Notes: generated by a model not told the origin, from the sequence alone. DNA of 64,000 bases from Sugiyamaella lignohabitans (GCF_001640025.1 NC_031673.1:1054001-1118000), one strand, 5' to 3'. Positions 1 to 11,520 are shown, numbered from the stretch's first letter. Program-made: numbers and translations.

Positions 1-1820
1 AGAATAGTCTATCAGTCAACCTGCCATTTGTCAAATTATGTCAATAATAAATATTATATTATTTGTCTTCGGCCCCTGCATTTGTAATATCTGTTTCTCT
101 AATTAATTAATTATAAACTAATTTTTTAATAGCAAATGAATCCGGCTTGAATATGACTATCAGCTAAAAGCAGCATTTTTGATATTGTGATCTGGAACAA
201 ATTAATAATTGTGGAACAAACTGTGGCTTGCGTAAGGTACGGTACCTGTTGACGAGTATATTTCGTTTCACGGTCTCTATTAATTTTGCCCGGCATTCCG
301 GTTCTGAGACATCTTGGCAGTCGCAAACTAATCCGGAGATAGCTGTCTTGATAACGGCCAGCCCAGTATTGTTATGATGTTATGATATCAGAACCGAGTC
401 GGTCAGACAGATCAGAGCCAGCAGGCATTCATCGTGTTCAACGATCGCCAGTTCTCAGTTACAAGATCATCTTCTCCCTACGTCATGGAGATTTTCGGTC
501 TCCTAGTTAGAGTATCATACCAATCCCGGCACCAACTGGACAAAGTTTACAGTTTACCATATAATAAACACACCATGGTCACATATGAATATATATGAAG
601 ATATATTAAATATACGTATTAGTGAGCCTGCCTGCTTTTATCGTATAATTGAAACCCCCCCCGAAACGTTTCCGGTAGCCAATAGCACTATATCGAGATA
701 ACTATCCGATACAACAATAACCCAGTTAATCATCATACCACAAGTATCTCTTGAGTTACATATCAAACGCAGGAGCGTGCTATCATTACCAGAATTAGCC
801 ACTGGATCCTCCATGTTTACAGATGGGGTCTCACAAACAAACTGCTACTCCCATTTAACCTTCGTTAATACTGGTGGTTCTCATATCATTTTCACCATTA
901 ATCGAATTGGATTGACCAGTGCTTGTCAGAGTACAATTTAAAAAATATTTATTATTTTTTAGGTACCATCATTTGCTGTGGTCCCTCCTGGAACTTCCGT
1001 TCTCCGCATACCACTGCTTTACAGGGAGCAGCACCAGCACCAGCAGCATACCGCGCATACCCTCACTGACATACCTCATCAGGATTTGAGAATCGATTTC
1101 TACCTTGTAACAATTGACCCATCGCCACTTTTTGTCTTGTTATCAGGTACTAACGATCTGTCATAACCGACATTTAAACTGGTTGGTTCACTCGTGTTTA
1201 CTCGTGTTCACTCGTTGGTTTGAATTATCTAGTTTTCCTACTTTTCTTGGACTAGGGGGTTGGTCAGTGCGTTGAAAACAAAGTTAACTCTCAACCCTCG
1301 ATCCAATAGAGTTACCGGTGTCTAGCAATAATTTACATGCCCATAGGCTAAAGCTGGTGCGACAAGTGTAAACTCAGCCATAAGAAGTGACAGATCAGTT
1401 GTGTTTGGTATTAATTGACTAGTCTCGGTGGTAGACTCGGTAGTACACTTGTTGGCGGACCTAGTCTCGTCCCAAGCTACTGTATTGGCACCTGTGTCAA
1501 CTGATCTTGTTGTTGTCTCGACTACACAACACAACTGGTCATTGGGTAGGAGTCAAAAGGACAACAGACAACAAAGGCTACTCAACATCAGCTGTTGGTT
1601 TCATTTCACTGACTTTTACTGAGTTCAGGTACTAGTAGTGGACTTTATTCTGATTTCGATCTCTATTACTCTGGTCGGCCGGTCGGTCTACAGTTGGTTT
1701 CTAATCGTGGGCTGTGTATCTAGTTTTGGTTAGATTGGTGATATCTGGACAAAACCCAGATTCAAAGTCAGTTTTATCCTATTCTGTATCGGCCAAACTT
1801 AATTCATATTTCCTCCCCTG
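1..1820. other. Intergenic region, no gene seen
   Basis: I find no reading frame with coding character on either strand. The stretch is AT-rich, with a short C run near 654-662. No GCE copy, tRNA or splice signals linked to a frame were seen. The 3' part presumably holds the promoter of the gene starting at 1821. Confidence 0.6.
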
Positions 1821-4106
1821 ATGGCTTCTGCAAATTCTAGGGGTGAGACATTGCTGTCTTCCTCACCCAGCAATGTAATTAGTGGTACGAGCTACAAGGG
1901 GTTCCCTGGAAACGAGCAGGACGAAGACGACAAGGATCATTTTCATCAAGCAAATGTCAGTATTGGATCTGAGTCCAACAGAACATCTCGTAGTCTTACC
2001 AGTCCAGTTCTCAGTCAGCATCAACTACATCACGATCCTCACGTGCTTCACGACCTTCCATCTCAACACGATTTCACATACAATTCACACATTTATAGTA
2101 TTGGCCAAGCATCTCCACAGAGTCCTGGGTTTTCTCGTCGAAGCGAAACTGGCTCCCATAGCTCAGAATCCAGCCTTTCTTTCACCAGAGACACTCCTAA
2201 ACGGTATTCAAAACCCTCATTAGACAGACGTCGACTATCCATAAATACGCTGCTGACCAATAATGAACGCTTGGAAAGCGCACTTGAACTTGAAGAAATG
2301 GAGTGCCACAAACTGGAGAAGACTCTCCAGGATCATAAAATAAAGCTTTCCAACTCGTTATTACTACAGAGTCAATTAGAGGATGATTTGGTGAAGCGGG
2401 ATGAGCAAATCGGCTTGCTTCAGAAACAAGCCAAGGACGCCCGTAAGACTAGAATCGAGCTTGAAACTGAGTTGTCTGAGGAGGTTAAAAAGTACATTAA
2501 TGAGAAGCAAATGTGGTTATCAAAAGAGGAAGAATATGAGGAAAAGCTTTCCAACTGTAATACCAAAATCAAGAGTCTTAGCGAGAACCTTGAAGTCGCC
2601 AGGTTGGAGTTTGAGAACTTAAAGTTCAGTGGCGGTTCTTCCCGGTCAGCAGCACCTTCGGTCAAAAACGTAGAGGCATCTCAACCTATTTCCGATTCCG
2701 GTGCTAATAAGTTTATCGAGCGGATGAAGAAGGAGTCTGAAATGGCCCAGCAACAAATGGAAATGGTCACTCGCGAATATCAAGCAAGATACAATAGAAT
2801 CAAGAGCGAGATGGAGCAAGTCCAAGAAGTAAACAAACGACTCATTGAAGAAAATGAAGGATTTCAGTTGCTGTTAGCAGAAAAGACTATTTTAGGAGGA
2901 TTCTCTCTTGCTGATGAACTGGACCAGGATGTTAATCAAGATGTCTTTATTAGTGAAGACGACGAGACTGAGAATCAGCAGAAGCTTAGCGATACCGAAG
3001 CGAGCAGTAGCTTTGAGAGTGACTCGGATTTAGAAACTCCTGTTTCCAAGAGACGACCTGTTCGCAATTCCAGTCTGCCAAACTATGCTAAAGACGAAGC
3101 CGTCACTAATGCTGAGGGTGTTGATGATATTGACCCTCTTGACACTGACGATGACAACATTCGCAGTCTGGACATTCCGAGTGACAGTTCCCCCACTAGT
3201 GATTCTAAGAAGAGTGAATCTAAAACGCCACCCTCGCTTTCGACTAATGCTAAACGTCAAGTATACCAATTGCAGTTTGAAAAGACATCACTCCAAAATT
3301 ATAACCGTGCATTGAAATCATCTTTGGAAAGACTCGTATCAAGACTGCTTGAATATAGAGAGTTTGAAAAGGTTGTAGAAGATCACAACGTCCTCAACAA
3401 ACGGTCGATAACGTCGTTTCAAGACCGGGTTGTTTCGCTATCAAATCAGCATCCACCTACCTTAGATGTTCCACGACAGAGACTCAATTCAGCATCTGCA
3501 CCAGCATCAACAGCGTCTAATCAACGTGGTCATAGTTTTACATCGTCAATAAGCTCTGGCTTTAGTAGTGTAATGGGTCGGAGCAAAGGAGCCAACTCAA
3601 TATCGGGACCGAGCGGCAACATACAGGGCCATCATTCCCACAGCTCCAGTAACCCCTTGTTTCATATGAATCCACCAACTACGCCATCTGGGATAGTCCC
3701 AAGACCATACAGAGGTACTCTTCGTCCTTCCAGCACTTGGTCGTCGATGCTCTTCGCGGCATCTCCTTCGACTCCCACATCACCTAATATCAATCGAGAT
3801 TCTCGACAATTCAGCACTACCAGCACCAATAGTGAATCTACAGCACCACGTTCTCCATCTTCTACATCGTCCTTGGTATCCTCATCATCTGCTGCTAGCA
3901 TCTCAAGTGGCTGTTCAGGCACCCTATCGGTGATTGACCCTACGATTCTGCCACTGAGTGATAACAAGCACTTGGTCCGCACAACCACGAGGAGCCAGAA
4001 GCAGCTACGACCGCTTCGCCTAGTCGTTGCACCCACCGACGCCAATTCCAACCCAGCACCGCCATTACAATCGGCATCCTCACAATCATCAGGCTGGTTT
4101 TCTTAA
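1821..4106 (+). CDS. Conserved fungal coiled-coil protein, function unknown
   Basis: A 761-residue protein. The first ~130 residues are Ser-rich and low in complexity. A long heptad-like coiled coil follows at about 135-270, and a second coiled block at about 290-360 ends in ENEGFQLLLAEKT. An acidic Asp/Glu/Ser linker follows (about 370-460), then a short helical block (KRQVYQLQFEK ... RLVSRLLEYREFEKVVED, about 475-535), and a Ser/Pro-rich basic tail. The ENEGFQLLL motif and the late helical block recur, from memory, in uncharacterised coiled-coil proteins of other fungi. There is no membrane segment or catalytic motif. A scaffold or cytoskeletal role is only a guess. The ATG at 1821 is the first in frame. 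A sense GCE starts 67 bp after the stop. Confidence 0.8.
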   Translation: MASANSRGETLLSSSPSNVISGTSYKGFPGNEQDEDDKDHFHQANVSIGSESNRTSRSLTSPVLSQHQLHHDPHVLHDLPSQHDFTYNSHIYSIGQASPQSPGFSRRSETGSHSSESSLSFTRDTPKRYSKPSLDRRRLSINTLLTNNERLESALELEEMECHKLEKTLQDHKIKLSNSLLLQSQLEDDLVKRDEQIGLLQKQAKDARKTRIELETELSEEVKKYINEKQMWLSKEEEYEEKLSNCNTKIKSLSENLEVARLEFENLKFSGGSSRSAAPSVKNVEASQPISDSGANKFIERMKKESEMAQQQMEMVTREYQARYNRIKSEMEQVQEVNKRLIEENEGFQLLLAEKTILGGFSLADELDQDVNQDVFISEDDETENQQKLSDTEASSSFESDSDLETPVSKRRPVRNSSLPNYAKDEAVTNAEGVDDIDPLDTDDDNIRSLDIPSDSSPTSDSKKSESKTPPSLSTNAKRQVYQLQFEKTSLQNYNRALKSSLERLVSRLLEYREFEKVVEDHNVLNKRSITSFQDRVVSLSNQHPPTLDVPRQRLNSASAPASTASNQRGHSFTSSISSGFSSVMGRSKGANSISGPSGNIQGHHSHSSSNPLFHMNPPTTPSGIVPRPYRGTLRPSSTWSSMLFAASPSTPTSPNINRDSRQFSTTSTNSESTAPRSPSSTSSLVSSSSAASISSGCSGTLSVIDPTILPLSDNKHLVRTTTRSQKQLRPLRLVVAPTDANSNPAPPLQSASSQSSGWFS

Positions 4107-4172
4107 TTAACTACTTGCATTACTTAATAGATTAATAACACTTCCTTCGGACCCTCTTACCGAGGGAGACAC

Positions 4173-4229
4173 TGCCTCCGGCGGCTGGGGCTCCGCCCCA
4201 GACCCTGGTAGCTCCTGCTTCGCAGGAGT
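4173..4229 (+). repeat. GCE copy, B tail, 3' of coiled-coil gene
   Basis: Has the head GCCTCCGGCGGC, the stem CTGGGGC with loop TCC and GCCCCAG, then tail CTCCTGC-TTC-GCAGGAG. Lies 67 bp after the stop codon in sense orientation. Confidence 0.95.
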
Positions 4230-4316
4230 TTGTATTCTATATTAGAATATACTATTATCGTCACCAACATGGTATATTCTTAGCATTACAACCGTAAACT
4301 GGGGGGGTCCTCAGGG

Positions 4317-4358
4317 GATGAGCCGCACCCAGGGGTAAGCCGCACGGTGAAAAATCAC
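4317..4358 (+). promoter_or_regulatory. Candidate promoter motif upstream of GCN20
   Basis: Two AGCCGCAC copies (in GATGAGCCGCAC and GGTAAGCCGCAC) are followed by the palindrome GTGAAAAATCAC, about 65-105 bp before the GCN20 ATG. GGTAAGCCGCAC recurs near 52171 upstream of CCT8, also followed by GTGAAAA. A shared factor site is inferred; the factor is not identified. Confidence 0.35.
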
Positions 4359-4422
4359 TGTATTCCGATCAAGTGGTGAAGCAGAAAATCAGCCTGGCAC
4401 TCAGTCAACAAAGCCAATCAAA

Positions 4423-6684
4423 ATGCCCAGTCTACCAGATCAAGTGCGCCAATCTGTGCCAGCTATTGATCCAATTGTCGCCGAGTATGCTGCCGGATAT
4501 GTGCAGCATATTTCCGAGTCGACGTCGGATCCAGTATTCGCTAATAATCTCGATATTGACGGCGAAGTCGAGTTCATTTCATCTTTGTTGAAAGATGCTG
4601 GTGGCGACCCTTCGTCGGTGGATTCTTTATATGAGAAGTTGATTGAAGAGCTTAAAAAGATTTATGCTGCCAGTGCATCTAAGCCCTATATTGATTCGGC
4701 TTCAAGAAAACTGGACCGGGATACTCTGTTATCTGCTCAAAAACACAATACCAACAGGTTTGGTGCGGGTGGTGGATCCGATGGCATGGATCTTGATCTC
4801 TTGTCAGGTAGAAAGGTCGAGTCTCGTGTTGATAAAAAGAAGCTTGAAAAGGCTGAAAAGAAGATTGCCGCTAAACTGGCCAAGAGAGCTGCCAAGATGA
4901 CTGCTGTGGGATATGAGGCATCTAAGCTATTGAATATAGACGACAAGGAGGATTACGATACTTTCTTCCTTACAGTCAATCCTCTGGAGCTTGGTGCATC
5001 TCAAGGAAAGAGCAAGGATATCAAGATCGAAAACTTTGACTTGTATGTGGGTGCTGGTCAACGTATTCTGTCTAATACTTCACTGACTCTGGCATATGGT
5101 CGTAGATACGGTGTTGTAGGCCAAAACGGTATTGGTAAATCCACTCTATTAAAGGCATTATCGAGACGTGAATTGGCGGTTCCAAAACATATCACGATTC
5201 TGTATGTCGAACAAGAAGTCACTGGTGACGAGACCTCAGCTTTACAAACGGTTCTGGATGCTGATGTATGGAGAAAGCATCTCTTATTAGAGCAAAAGAA
5301 GATCAATGACCGAATCTCGGAAATTTCAGATTTAGTTCGTCCTTTAGAAACAACTGATCCAGATTACAAAGCATTGGACGAAGAGAGAGACGATTTAGAA
5401 TCCAATCTTAACGATATCTATGATAAATTGACCGAGATAGAGAGTGATAAAGCCGAGGGAAGAGCTGCTGCTATTCTGTTTGGTCTTGGATTCTCTGCTG
5501 AAGCACAACAACAACCTACCAACTCGTTTTCTGGTGGTTGGAGAATGCGTCTTTCTCTTGCCAGAGCTCTGTTCTGTAAACCCGATCTACTTCTTCTCGA
5601 TGAACCTTCCAATATGTTGGATGTTCCTTCCATCACTTATTTATCGAACTATCTCCAGTCATATCCATCAACTGTCGTGGTAGTTTCACACGATCGTGCA
5701 TTCCTCAATGAAGTAGCCACCGACATTATCCACCAGCATTCCGAACGTTTAGATTATTACCGAGGATCCAACTTCGACTCATTCTACGCCACTCGTGAAG
5801 AACGACGAAAGAATCAACAACGTGAATACGAAAACCAAATGGCTTATCGTAAACATTTGCAAACATTCATCGATAAATTTAGATACAACGCAGCCAAGTC
5901 ATCTGAAGCACAATCACGTATCAAGAAACTTGAAAAGCTACCCATTTTGGAGCCTCCAGAGGAAGACCAGACTGTTACATTCCGATTCCCTGATCCTGAT
6001 AAGTTGTCACCACCAGTTATCCAGTTACAGGGAGTCGATTTCGGCTATTCGCCAGATAAGTTGCTGCTGAAGAATGTCGACCTGGATGTGGGAATTGACT
6101 CGCGTATTGCACTTGTCGGTGGTAACGGTTGCGGTAAGACGACGCTGCTGAAAATCCTCATGGACCAGCTCAAACCTATTTCCGGTTTGGTTTCGCGAAA
6201 TGGCCGTCTCCGTATTGGTTATTTTGCTCAACATCATATTGACGGTATGGACATAAATCTGTCTCCAGTCGAGTGGATGGCAAAGATGAGTCCTGGAAAG
6301 TCTGACGAAGAGTGTCGTCGTCTTCTTGGAGCTTTTGGAATTACTGGTACTCTGGGTCTCCAAAAGATTGCCTTGCTTTCTGGAGGTCAAAAGTCAAGAG
6401 TCGCATTTGCATGTCTCGGACTGAACACTCCACATATCCTCGTGCTCGATGAACCTTCCAATCACTTGGATACCGCTGGTCTCGACGCTCTTGCTGACGC
6501 GCTTCGTAACTTCAAAGGTGGTATTCTCATGGTCTCGCACGATGTGAGCACCATCGACCGTGTCTGCAACGAAATCTGGCTCTCCGAAAGCGGCACCGTC
6601 CGCAAGTTCCCAGGCTCCATCTATGATTACAAGAAGTATACCCTCAAACAGTCTACTGGAGCAGGTGTTATCGCTAAGCAATAA
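4423..6684 (+). CDS. GCN20: Gcn20, ABC-F ATPase of the Gcn2 activation complex
   Basis: The 753 residues nearly equal the length of S. cerevisiae Gcn20. The N-terminal ~200 residues form the Gcn1-binding type of domain (start MPSLPDQVRQ; basic helix near 137-160). Two ABC cassettes follow: Walker A GQNGIGKS (about 233-240), signature FSGGWRMR (about 369), Walker B LLLLDEPS (about 389); then GGNGCGKT (about 566-573), LSGGQ (about 653) and LVLDEPSNHLD (about 675). There are no membrane segments, as expected for ABC-F. By family knowledge it works with Gcn1 on ribosomes to activate Gcn2 on uncharged tRNA. It converges on DIS3 across 175 bp containing one GCE. Confidence 0.96.
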   Translation: MPSLPDQVRQSVPAIDPIVAEYAAGYVQHISESTSDPVFANNLDIDGEVEFISSLLKDAGGDPSSVDSLYEKLIEELKKIYAASASKPYIDSASRKLDRDTLLSAQKHNTNRFGAGGGSDGMDLDLLSGRKVESRVDKKKLEKAEKKIAAKLAKRAAKMTAVGYEASKLLNIDDKEDYDTFFLTVNPLELGASQGKSKDIKIENFDLYVGAGQRILSNTSLTLAYGRRYGVVGQNGIGKSTLLKALSRRELAVPKHITILYVEQEVTGDETSALQTVLDADVWRKHLLLEQKKINDRISEISDLVRPLETTDPDYKALDEERDDLESNLNDIYDKLTEIESDKAEGRAAAILFGLGFSAEAQQQPTNSFSGGWRMRLSLARALFCKPDLLLLDEPSNMLDVPSITYLSNYLQSYPSTVVVVSHDRAFLNEVATDIIHQHSERLDYYRGSNFDSFYATREERRKNQQREYENQMAYRKHLQTFIDKFRYNAAKSSEAQSRIKKLEKLPILEPPEEDQTVTFRFPDPDKLSPPVIQLQGVDFGYSPDKLLLKNVDLDVGIDSRIALVGGNGCGKTTLLKILMDQLKPISGLVSRNGRLRIGYFAQHHIDGMDINLSPVEWMAKMSPGKSDEECRRLLGAFGITGTLGLQKIALLSGGQKSRVAFACLGLNTPHILVLDEPSNHLDTAGLDALADALRNFKGGILMVSHDVSTIDRVCNEIWLSESGTVRKFPGSIYDYKKYTLKQSTGAGVIAKQ

Positions 6685-6721
6685 TTATATACTCTCTGCT
6701 ATCTCATCCCCGTGTCCAGTT

Positions 6722-6781
6722 GCCTCCGGCGGCTGGGGCGCTGCCCCAGACCCCGTTGCTCCTCTCACTTCGTTCGAGTCG
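6722..6781 (+). repeat. GCE copy, A tail, between GCN20 and DIS3 ends
   Basis: Sense to GCN20, 38 bp after its stop. The hairpin loop is GCT. The tail is diverged (CTCACTTCGTTCGAGTC). It is the only copy in this convergent gap, so DIS3 lacks a sense copy of its own. Confidence 0.93.
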
Positions 6782-6859
6782 GCCGTCGCCGTCCCGACAT
6801 GTATGGTGCTGAAAAAAAATGGGAATAATGATAATAAAGAGATAAATAATACATTATAA

Positions 6860-9800
6860 CTAACTGCGGAGAGACATGTGGACCTTACGCTTACCGCTGG
6901 TCTCGTCCTTTACACTACGTACATAGACTTTGACCTTGTCGAAAATGGACAGTGCAATGGGCTTCTTGTCGTCTTTGCTTTGAAGATGCAGAGTATAGGT
7001 GTCTTCATCGTAAGAGGCAGTCTCTGGGTCACCGAGATCTTCGAGATGAATGAGACTCTCGACACCGAATTTGGGCACCAGGATGTTGATACCATTAGAA
7101 AAGACCTTGATGATAAATCCTTCTTGCTCTGATTCGTCAGCTTTGAGAACCTGTCCGACGTAGTATTCAATAGAAGCACGACCGGCAAATTGGGCGTTGC
7201 GGTGTCTTTTATTAATGTTACGACAGATACTTTCCATCTTGTTCCTATCACGGTGGCTGGGATGCAACGACTCGTAGTCAATAGCTCCTGCAAGCTGTCT
7301 ATGAGCCACAACATCAGCGTATCTACGAATTGGTGAGGTGAAATGGGTATAGATTTCAGATGCTAAACCGTAATGGCGGAACTCGGGATATCCATATTCA
7401 CCTGAAGGGAAGTATTCGGCTGCAAGCATACAACGAGTAGCCATGATTCTAACGAGATTATTGAAGAAAGGTTCCTCTGGGTCCACACATTTGTCAAGAC
7501 TGTCAGCAAGAGTCTTGGACGATTCAAGGTCAATGGACATTCCCTTTTTAATGCGGAGTTGGTCGTTGAGGATTTCGAAATTAGTAGCAGGAGGAGCTCC
7601 GTGTCTACGAAGCATGGCAGTCTGTGGATATGATTCATAAATCTTCTTGGCCACACTGATATTGGCTAGCAACATGAACTCCTCAACAAGTGAGTTGGTG
7701 TCAAGAAGTTTCTTAATCTCCACGTTACCAGGATCAGATGTCTCACTTTCGGTATTGACCTTGACTTCAGGAGACGACAGGTTGAGAGCACCAGCGTCCA
7801 TTCTGCCCTTTTTAAGTTTCTTTGACAAATCTAGGAGAATACGCATGCCTTTAGTGAGATCATCGTTTTGCGACTCATCGTCAATACGGGCCTGTGCTTG
7901 TCCATATTCGAAAGCTTCTCTTGAACGAATGATGGATTTGGTGAATTCCGTATTAACAATTTCACCTTGAGGAGTCATTTCCCAAAGGACAGAGAACGAA
8001 AATCTGTCAACGTAAGGTTTCAACGAACACAGATCAGTACCTAAGAGCATGGGCAACATATCTATACGCTTGTCTACCAGATAAACAGAGGTACCGCGAG
8101 AAGCACCCTCGTCATCTAATGGAGTATTAGGCTTGACAAAGTGAGTGACATCGGCGATATGAACACCAACCTCGTAGTTACCATTCGGCAGAACGTGTGC
8201 GTGAAGAGCGTCATCAATATCCTGACAGTTGGGAGGATCGATACTACAAACAAGAAGATGACGCAAATCTCTACGTTTCTTCAGTTGTTCATCTGTAGTA
8301 GATTCAATATTCTCAGGAACCTTCCAATCATGGCCCTCAGGGGGCAAGCAGTTGAGAACCGATTTGGGGAAGGGTCTATATTCCACATCATGTTCCAACA
8401 ACAAAGCTTCAGTCTCAGCTTCCTTGGATTCAATTTCTCCTAAACTTCGGATGAAGTGACCCTCAGGATGACGCGAGTGGATTGGCCAGTCGTCAATCGA
8501 TACCACAATACGCTTATTGACGAGCTCACCAAGTTTCCTAGTTTTGATACGGATTCGTGGAATACACTTGTCGAGAGGAACCACAAAAATGCTCTTCTGA
8601 GAATTGTCCGAAGAACTAACGCCAGCAGCAGACTGAGCTGACACATGTCCAACATAGAATCGCCAGTTTCGTTTGATAATACCAACAATACGAGCTGTAG
8701 GTTGCACTTTACTAGCAGCAGATTCACCCTGTTGATGTTGAGCTTTCAGGGCTTCTTCAGCCAAAGCCTTTCTTTCCTCATCAGTTTCAATTGTTTCAGA
8801 CTCATTGTCGGCACCTTCAGTTTTACCAAGTTCCTCTTCTTCAATAATACTAGAAGAAGGGATTTTCCATTGTGATTTAGGAAGAAGTTCTACAACAACG
8901 ACATCGCCATTAAATCCTCGATTGAGATTTTCTCTTCCTAGTACAAGAATTGGTTTAGGATAGGCTTGTGTTCTGACAGAACCTTCTAAGAAATTAAACT
9001 GACTAATAGACAATATACCTTGATGCAAAGTACCATTCTTAATACCACCAAGAAGCCTTGACATAGGGTAGAAAGATGGATAAATAGCAGCAAGTCCAGA
9101 ACTGGTAGCAGTCCAATCGTCGCTAGGTGCCAGGTCCAATAAATCATCACCATTAGGAAACTCCTTCAAATAAGATCTAAGAGACAACGCAGTGATACCT
9201 TCAGCTTCAGCCTTGGTACGGTTATCACGGTCATCAGAGATAAGAACAATCTGAGGAACCACAACCATTTTGGCCGAAGACGAGGACGAGTCGCCATCCA
9301 CATCCATGCTACTTATATTCTGCCTCGTATCAACAGTCTTTTTCAAATGATCTTGATACCATTTTGACGTCTGTCTAATAGCTCTATCGTTTCGATCATT
9401 GATACTTTCATTCTTATTTCTTGTCACATGAGTATCCTGGTGAAATTCATTATGAAACACATAAAATCTCTTCTCATCATCACTCGCCTTTGTCAAGTTT
9501 CTCAATCGGTTATAGACAGGCAGACTTCTGTTTCGAACTTCTTCCAGCACAATCTGAGGAATAATAACATCATAAAATATCGACTTATGTTCGAGCAAAT
9601 CGATAGCCTTCAGAGCAATATTAGTATCCACTACAACGTAATGAGGACCCCTCTGCTTATTTGAATTTGGGATTTTCGCCAAAACCGGAGGACGAAAAGT
9701 GCCATCCGCATTCTGAGGAGGAATACAAACAGAACAAGCCTCAGAAGAACAAGGAATATCTGATCTCAAGTACTGTTCTCGAACAATCTTGGACGCATTT

Positions 9801-9883
9801 CCTGCCTTGGACGACCGAACAAACACTTTATGTGCAATAGACCCGCGTCCCGAGGACGACTGACGTTTGGTTGCCACAGCCAT
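6860..9883 (-). CDS. DIS3: Dis3/Rrp44, catalytic subunit of the RNA exosome
   Basis: The 1007 residues compare with 1001 in S. cerevisiae. A short N-terminal Cys motif ([10 protein letters not shown], about 44-53) precedes the PIN endonuclease domain with VVVDTN (Asp86) and LISDDRDNR (about 214-222). Cold-shock-type domains follow. The RNB exonuclease domain carries [14 protein letters not shown], giving metal-binding Asp549, Asp555, Asp557 and Asp558, all intact, and a C-terminal S1-type segment follows. By family knowledge it is the processive 3'-5' RNase and endonuclease of nuclear and cytoplasmic exosomes. It is divergent from SKI8, a gene of the same cytoplasmic decay route. No sense GCE follows its stop. 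Confidence 0.97.
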   Translation of the reverse strand: MAVATKRQSSSGRGSIAHKVFVRSSKAGNASKIVREQYLRSDIPCSSEACSVCIPPQNADGTFRPPVLAKIPNSNKQRGPHYVVVDTNIALKAIDLLEHKSIFYDVIIPQIVLEEVRNRSLPVYNRLRNLTKASDDEKRFYVFHNEFHQDTHVTRNKNESINDRNDRAIRQTSKWYQDHLKKTVDTRQNISSMDVDGDSSSSSAKMVVVPQIVLISDDRDNRTKAEAEGITALSLRSYLKEFPNGDDLLDLAPSDDWTATSSGLAAIYPSFYPMSRLLGGIKNGTLHQGILSISQFNFLEGSVRTQAYPKPILVLGRENLNRGFNGDVVVVELLPKSQWKIPSSSIIEEEELGKTEGADNESETIETDEERKALAEEALKAQHQQGESAASKVQPTARIVGIIKRNWRFYVGHVSAQSAAGVSSSDNSQKSIFVVPLDKCIPRIRIKTRKLGELVNKRIVVSIDDWPIHSRHPEGHFIRSLGEIESKEAETEALLLEHDVEYRPFPKSVLNCLPPEGHDWKVPENIESTTDEQLKKRRDLRHLLVCSIDPPNCQDIDDALHAHVLPNGNYEVGVHIADVTHFVKPNTPLDDEGASRGTSVYLVDKRIDMLPMLLGTDLCSLKPYVDRFSFSVLWEMTPQGEIVNTEFTKSIIRSREAFEYGQAQARIDDESQNDDLTKGMRILLDLSKKLKKGRMDAGALNLSSPEVKVNTESETSDPGNVEIKKLLDTNSLVEEFMLLANISVAKKIYESYPQTAMLRRHGAPPATNFEILNDQLRIKKGMSIDLESSKTLADSLDKCVDPEEPFFNNLVRIMATRCMLAAEYFPSGEYGYPEFRHYGLASEIYTHFTSPIRRYADVVAHRQLAGAIDYESLHPSHRDRNKMESICRNINKRHRNAQFAGRASIEYYVGQVLKADESEQEGFIIKVFSNGINILVPKFGVESLIHLEDLGDPETASYDEDTYTLHLQSKDDKKPIALSIFDKVKVYVRSVKDETSGKRKVHMSLRS

Positions 9884-10136
9884 TTTTCAGTCCAATCAAT
9901 TGAACAACCTGCCAGCCACGATCCGAGAAAAAAGCCAGCAAATTTGAATAATAACTGATCAAAGATGAACTGAAACGAGCGTTTGCTTCACAGTAAGCAG
10001 CAGCATGAAAATAAATTTCAGCACAGCCGCGCGTCTACTTCACGAAGTGGATCCTGTAAACTGGTGAAGCATCTGATCTGATCTGATCTCGAACCAAGAC
10101 TCATTACCGAACAAACAGCCTCAATCCATCAAGACA
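9884..10136. promoter_or_regulatory. Shared divergent promoter of DIS3 and SKI8
   Basis: The 253 bp between the two ATG codons must hold both promoters. It contains a tandem CTGATCTGATCTGATCT tract near 10074-10090, and no GCE and no obvious TATA box. Sharing of regulation is inferred from the layout only. Confidence 0.55.
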
Positions 10137-11479
10137 ATGGTAAGTAAGCCAGTTCCAGACCGTAATTCCGCACCCCAACCCCTTCCTGAACCCCACAACC
10201 CCTGCCAAGGAAACCAGCGGAATCTCCTGCGAAGCAGGAGCCACGGGGTCTGGGGCGGAGCCCCAGCCGCCGGAGGCATTGCGGCCTCCTGTGACTGCCT
10301 CCGGCGGCTGGGGCTCTGCCCCAGACCCCGTGGCTCCTCTCGCTGCGCTCGAGTCGGGCGTGGGGGAGCCAGTTGTGGCGAGAATCGTGCTAACAGAGGG
10401 TCAGAGTAGACCGTATATCGCTGCTAATAGCGTCGCTGAGGGTAAGAAATGTTTGGAAATGAGAGTGGGTGGTAAATTGAGACTGGTTAGAGAGGTGGAT
10501 TACAGCTAACTGTGTGATAGCACACAAATCAGACGTATTTGCAGTCGAAACCACCGAGCATTACACGATTACTGCGTCGGGAGACGGCCAGATACTGCTG
10601 TGGAATAATAAGGATCCAGAGCCCAAAAGTGCTGTTAAATTGAACTCCCCGTCTTCTGGTACACATCATTTGAGCACTGATAGGTCGGGTCGATGGCTGG
10701 TAGCAGTGTCGTTTGATGGAAAGGCCACTTTATACGATTTAGACAACCTGGCAGGTGAGAACGGTGGTTCTGGAAGATTGCTGTTTGAAGATGTATGGGC
10801 TGTGGCTATAGAACCCAATGCCCGTCATGTGGTGGCTTCACAGATCACAGGTGATATTGCTGTATGGGATATTTCTGCAATTACTGAGGAAACTCCTGAC
10901 CAAACGACGGAATCAGCAGCCTCGCAACCACAGATCAAACGCATTCAAAAGTTTTCTGGTAATGGGGGAGTTCTTGGTCTAAGTGTTGACTTTGCATCGA
11001 ATGAAGAGCATGTGGCAGCAGGGTTTGAAAGTGGTGCCATTCATGTCTATAACTATAAAACCGGCCGTCTGGAGTATTCTCTGACCGGCCATTCGAATCC
11101 GATTAGGACCGTCAAATTCTCACCAGCAGCTACTTTATTGGCCATTGGCGGCGATTCGAAGCTCATTTCTTTATATAGCATGACATCAGGCGAGCATATC
11201 ACGAACCTAACTGGTAGCGATGGATGGGTGTTTGGACTCGACTGGAATGAGACCGGCGAGTTCTTACTCAGTGCGTCTTATGACGGCCGGTCTCGAGTCT
11301 GGTGGCTCGAAAGCAGGCAATGCGTGGCTGCTCAAAACGACTCCAGCCAGCCCTTATTCGGATGCAAATGGCTCAAAAAAGGCTGGGGTGTCGGCGTCAT
11401 CGGCGGTATCAACCAAGGTTTTGCCACGGTCGGCGTCGACAAAACTCTGCGCTGGTACCGCGAAGCTGCTGGCAACTAA
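10137..11479 (+). CDS. SKI8: Ski8, WD40 subunit of the Ski complex (two exons)
   Basis: Exons are 10137-10143 (ATG GTA A) and 10521-11479, giving 321 residues. The second exon encodes WD40 repeats from AHKSDVFAV and SGDGQILLW through FGLDWNETGEFLLSASYDG to the C terminus. The Ski8 family usually begins with a block like AHKSDIF followed by SGDG, which fixes the frame. The only donor giving the right phase is GTAAGC at 10144; it overlaps the better-looking GTAAGT at 10140. The branch site GCTAAC lies 10 bases before the acceptor TAG at 10520. By family knowledge Ski8 bridges the Ski2-Ski3 helicase feeding mRNA to the cytoplasmic exosome, and also acts in meiotic recombination. A sense GCE follows 42 bp after the stop. 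Confidence 0.88.
10144..10520 (+). other. SKI8 intron filled by two GCE copies
   Basis: 377 bp, donor GTAAGC (overlapping tandem donor GTAAGT four bases upstream), branch GCTAAC at 10505-10510, acceptor ATAG. Two GCE copies lie inside in antisense-then-sense order, the reverse of the order seen in the other introns. Confidence 0.8.
10223..10357. repeat. GCE inverted pair in SKI8 intron
   Basis: Minus copy 10223-10277 (B tail) and plus copy 10297-10357 (A tail), heads facing each other across about 19 bp. Confidence 0.95.
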
Positions 11480-11520
11480 TAAATCCCGCTATTTATTGAA
11501 TAACCTCTCTCGTGGGACCT

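Noticed and set aside
10137..10409. A 90-codon protein starting at the SKI8 ATG without splicing
   Set aside because: It reads through the intron's GCE copies, whereas splicing gives the expected Ski8 N terminus.
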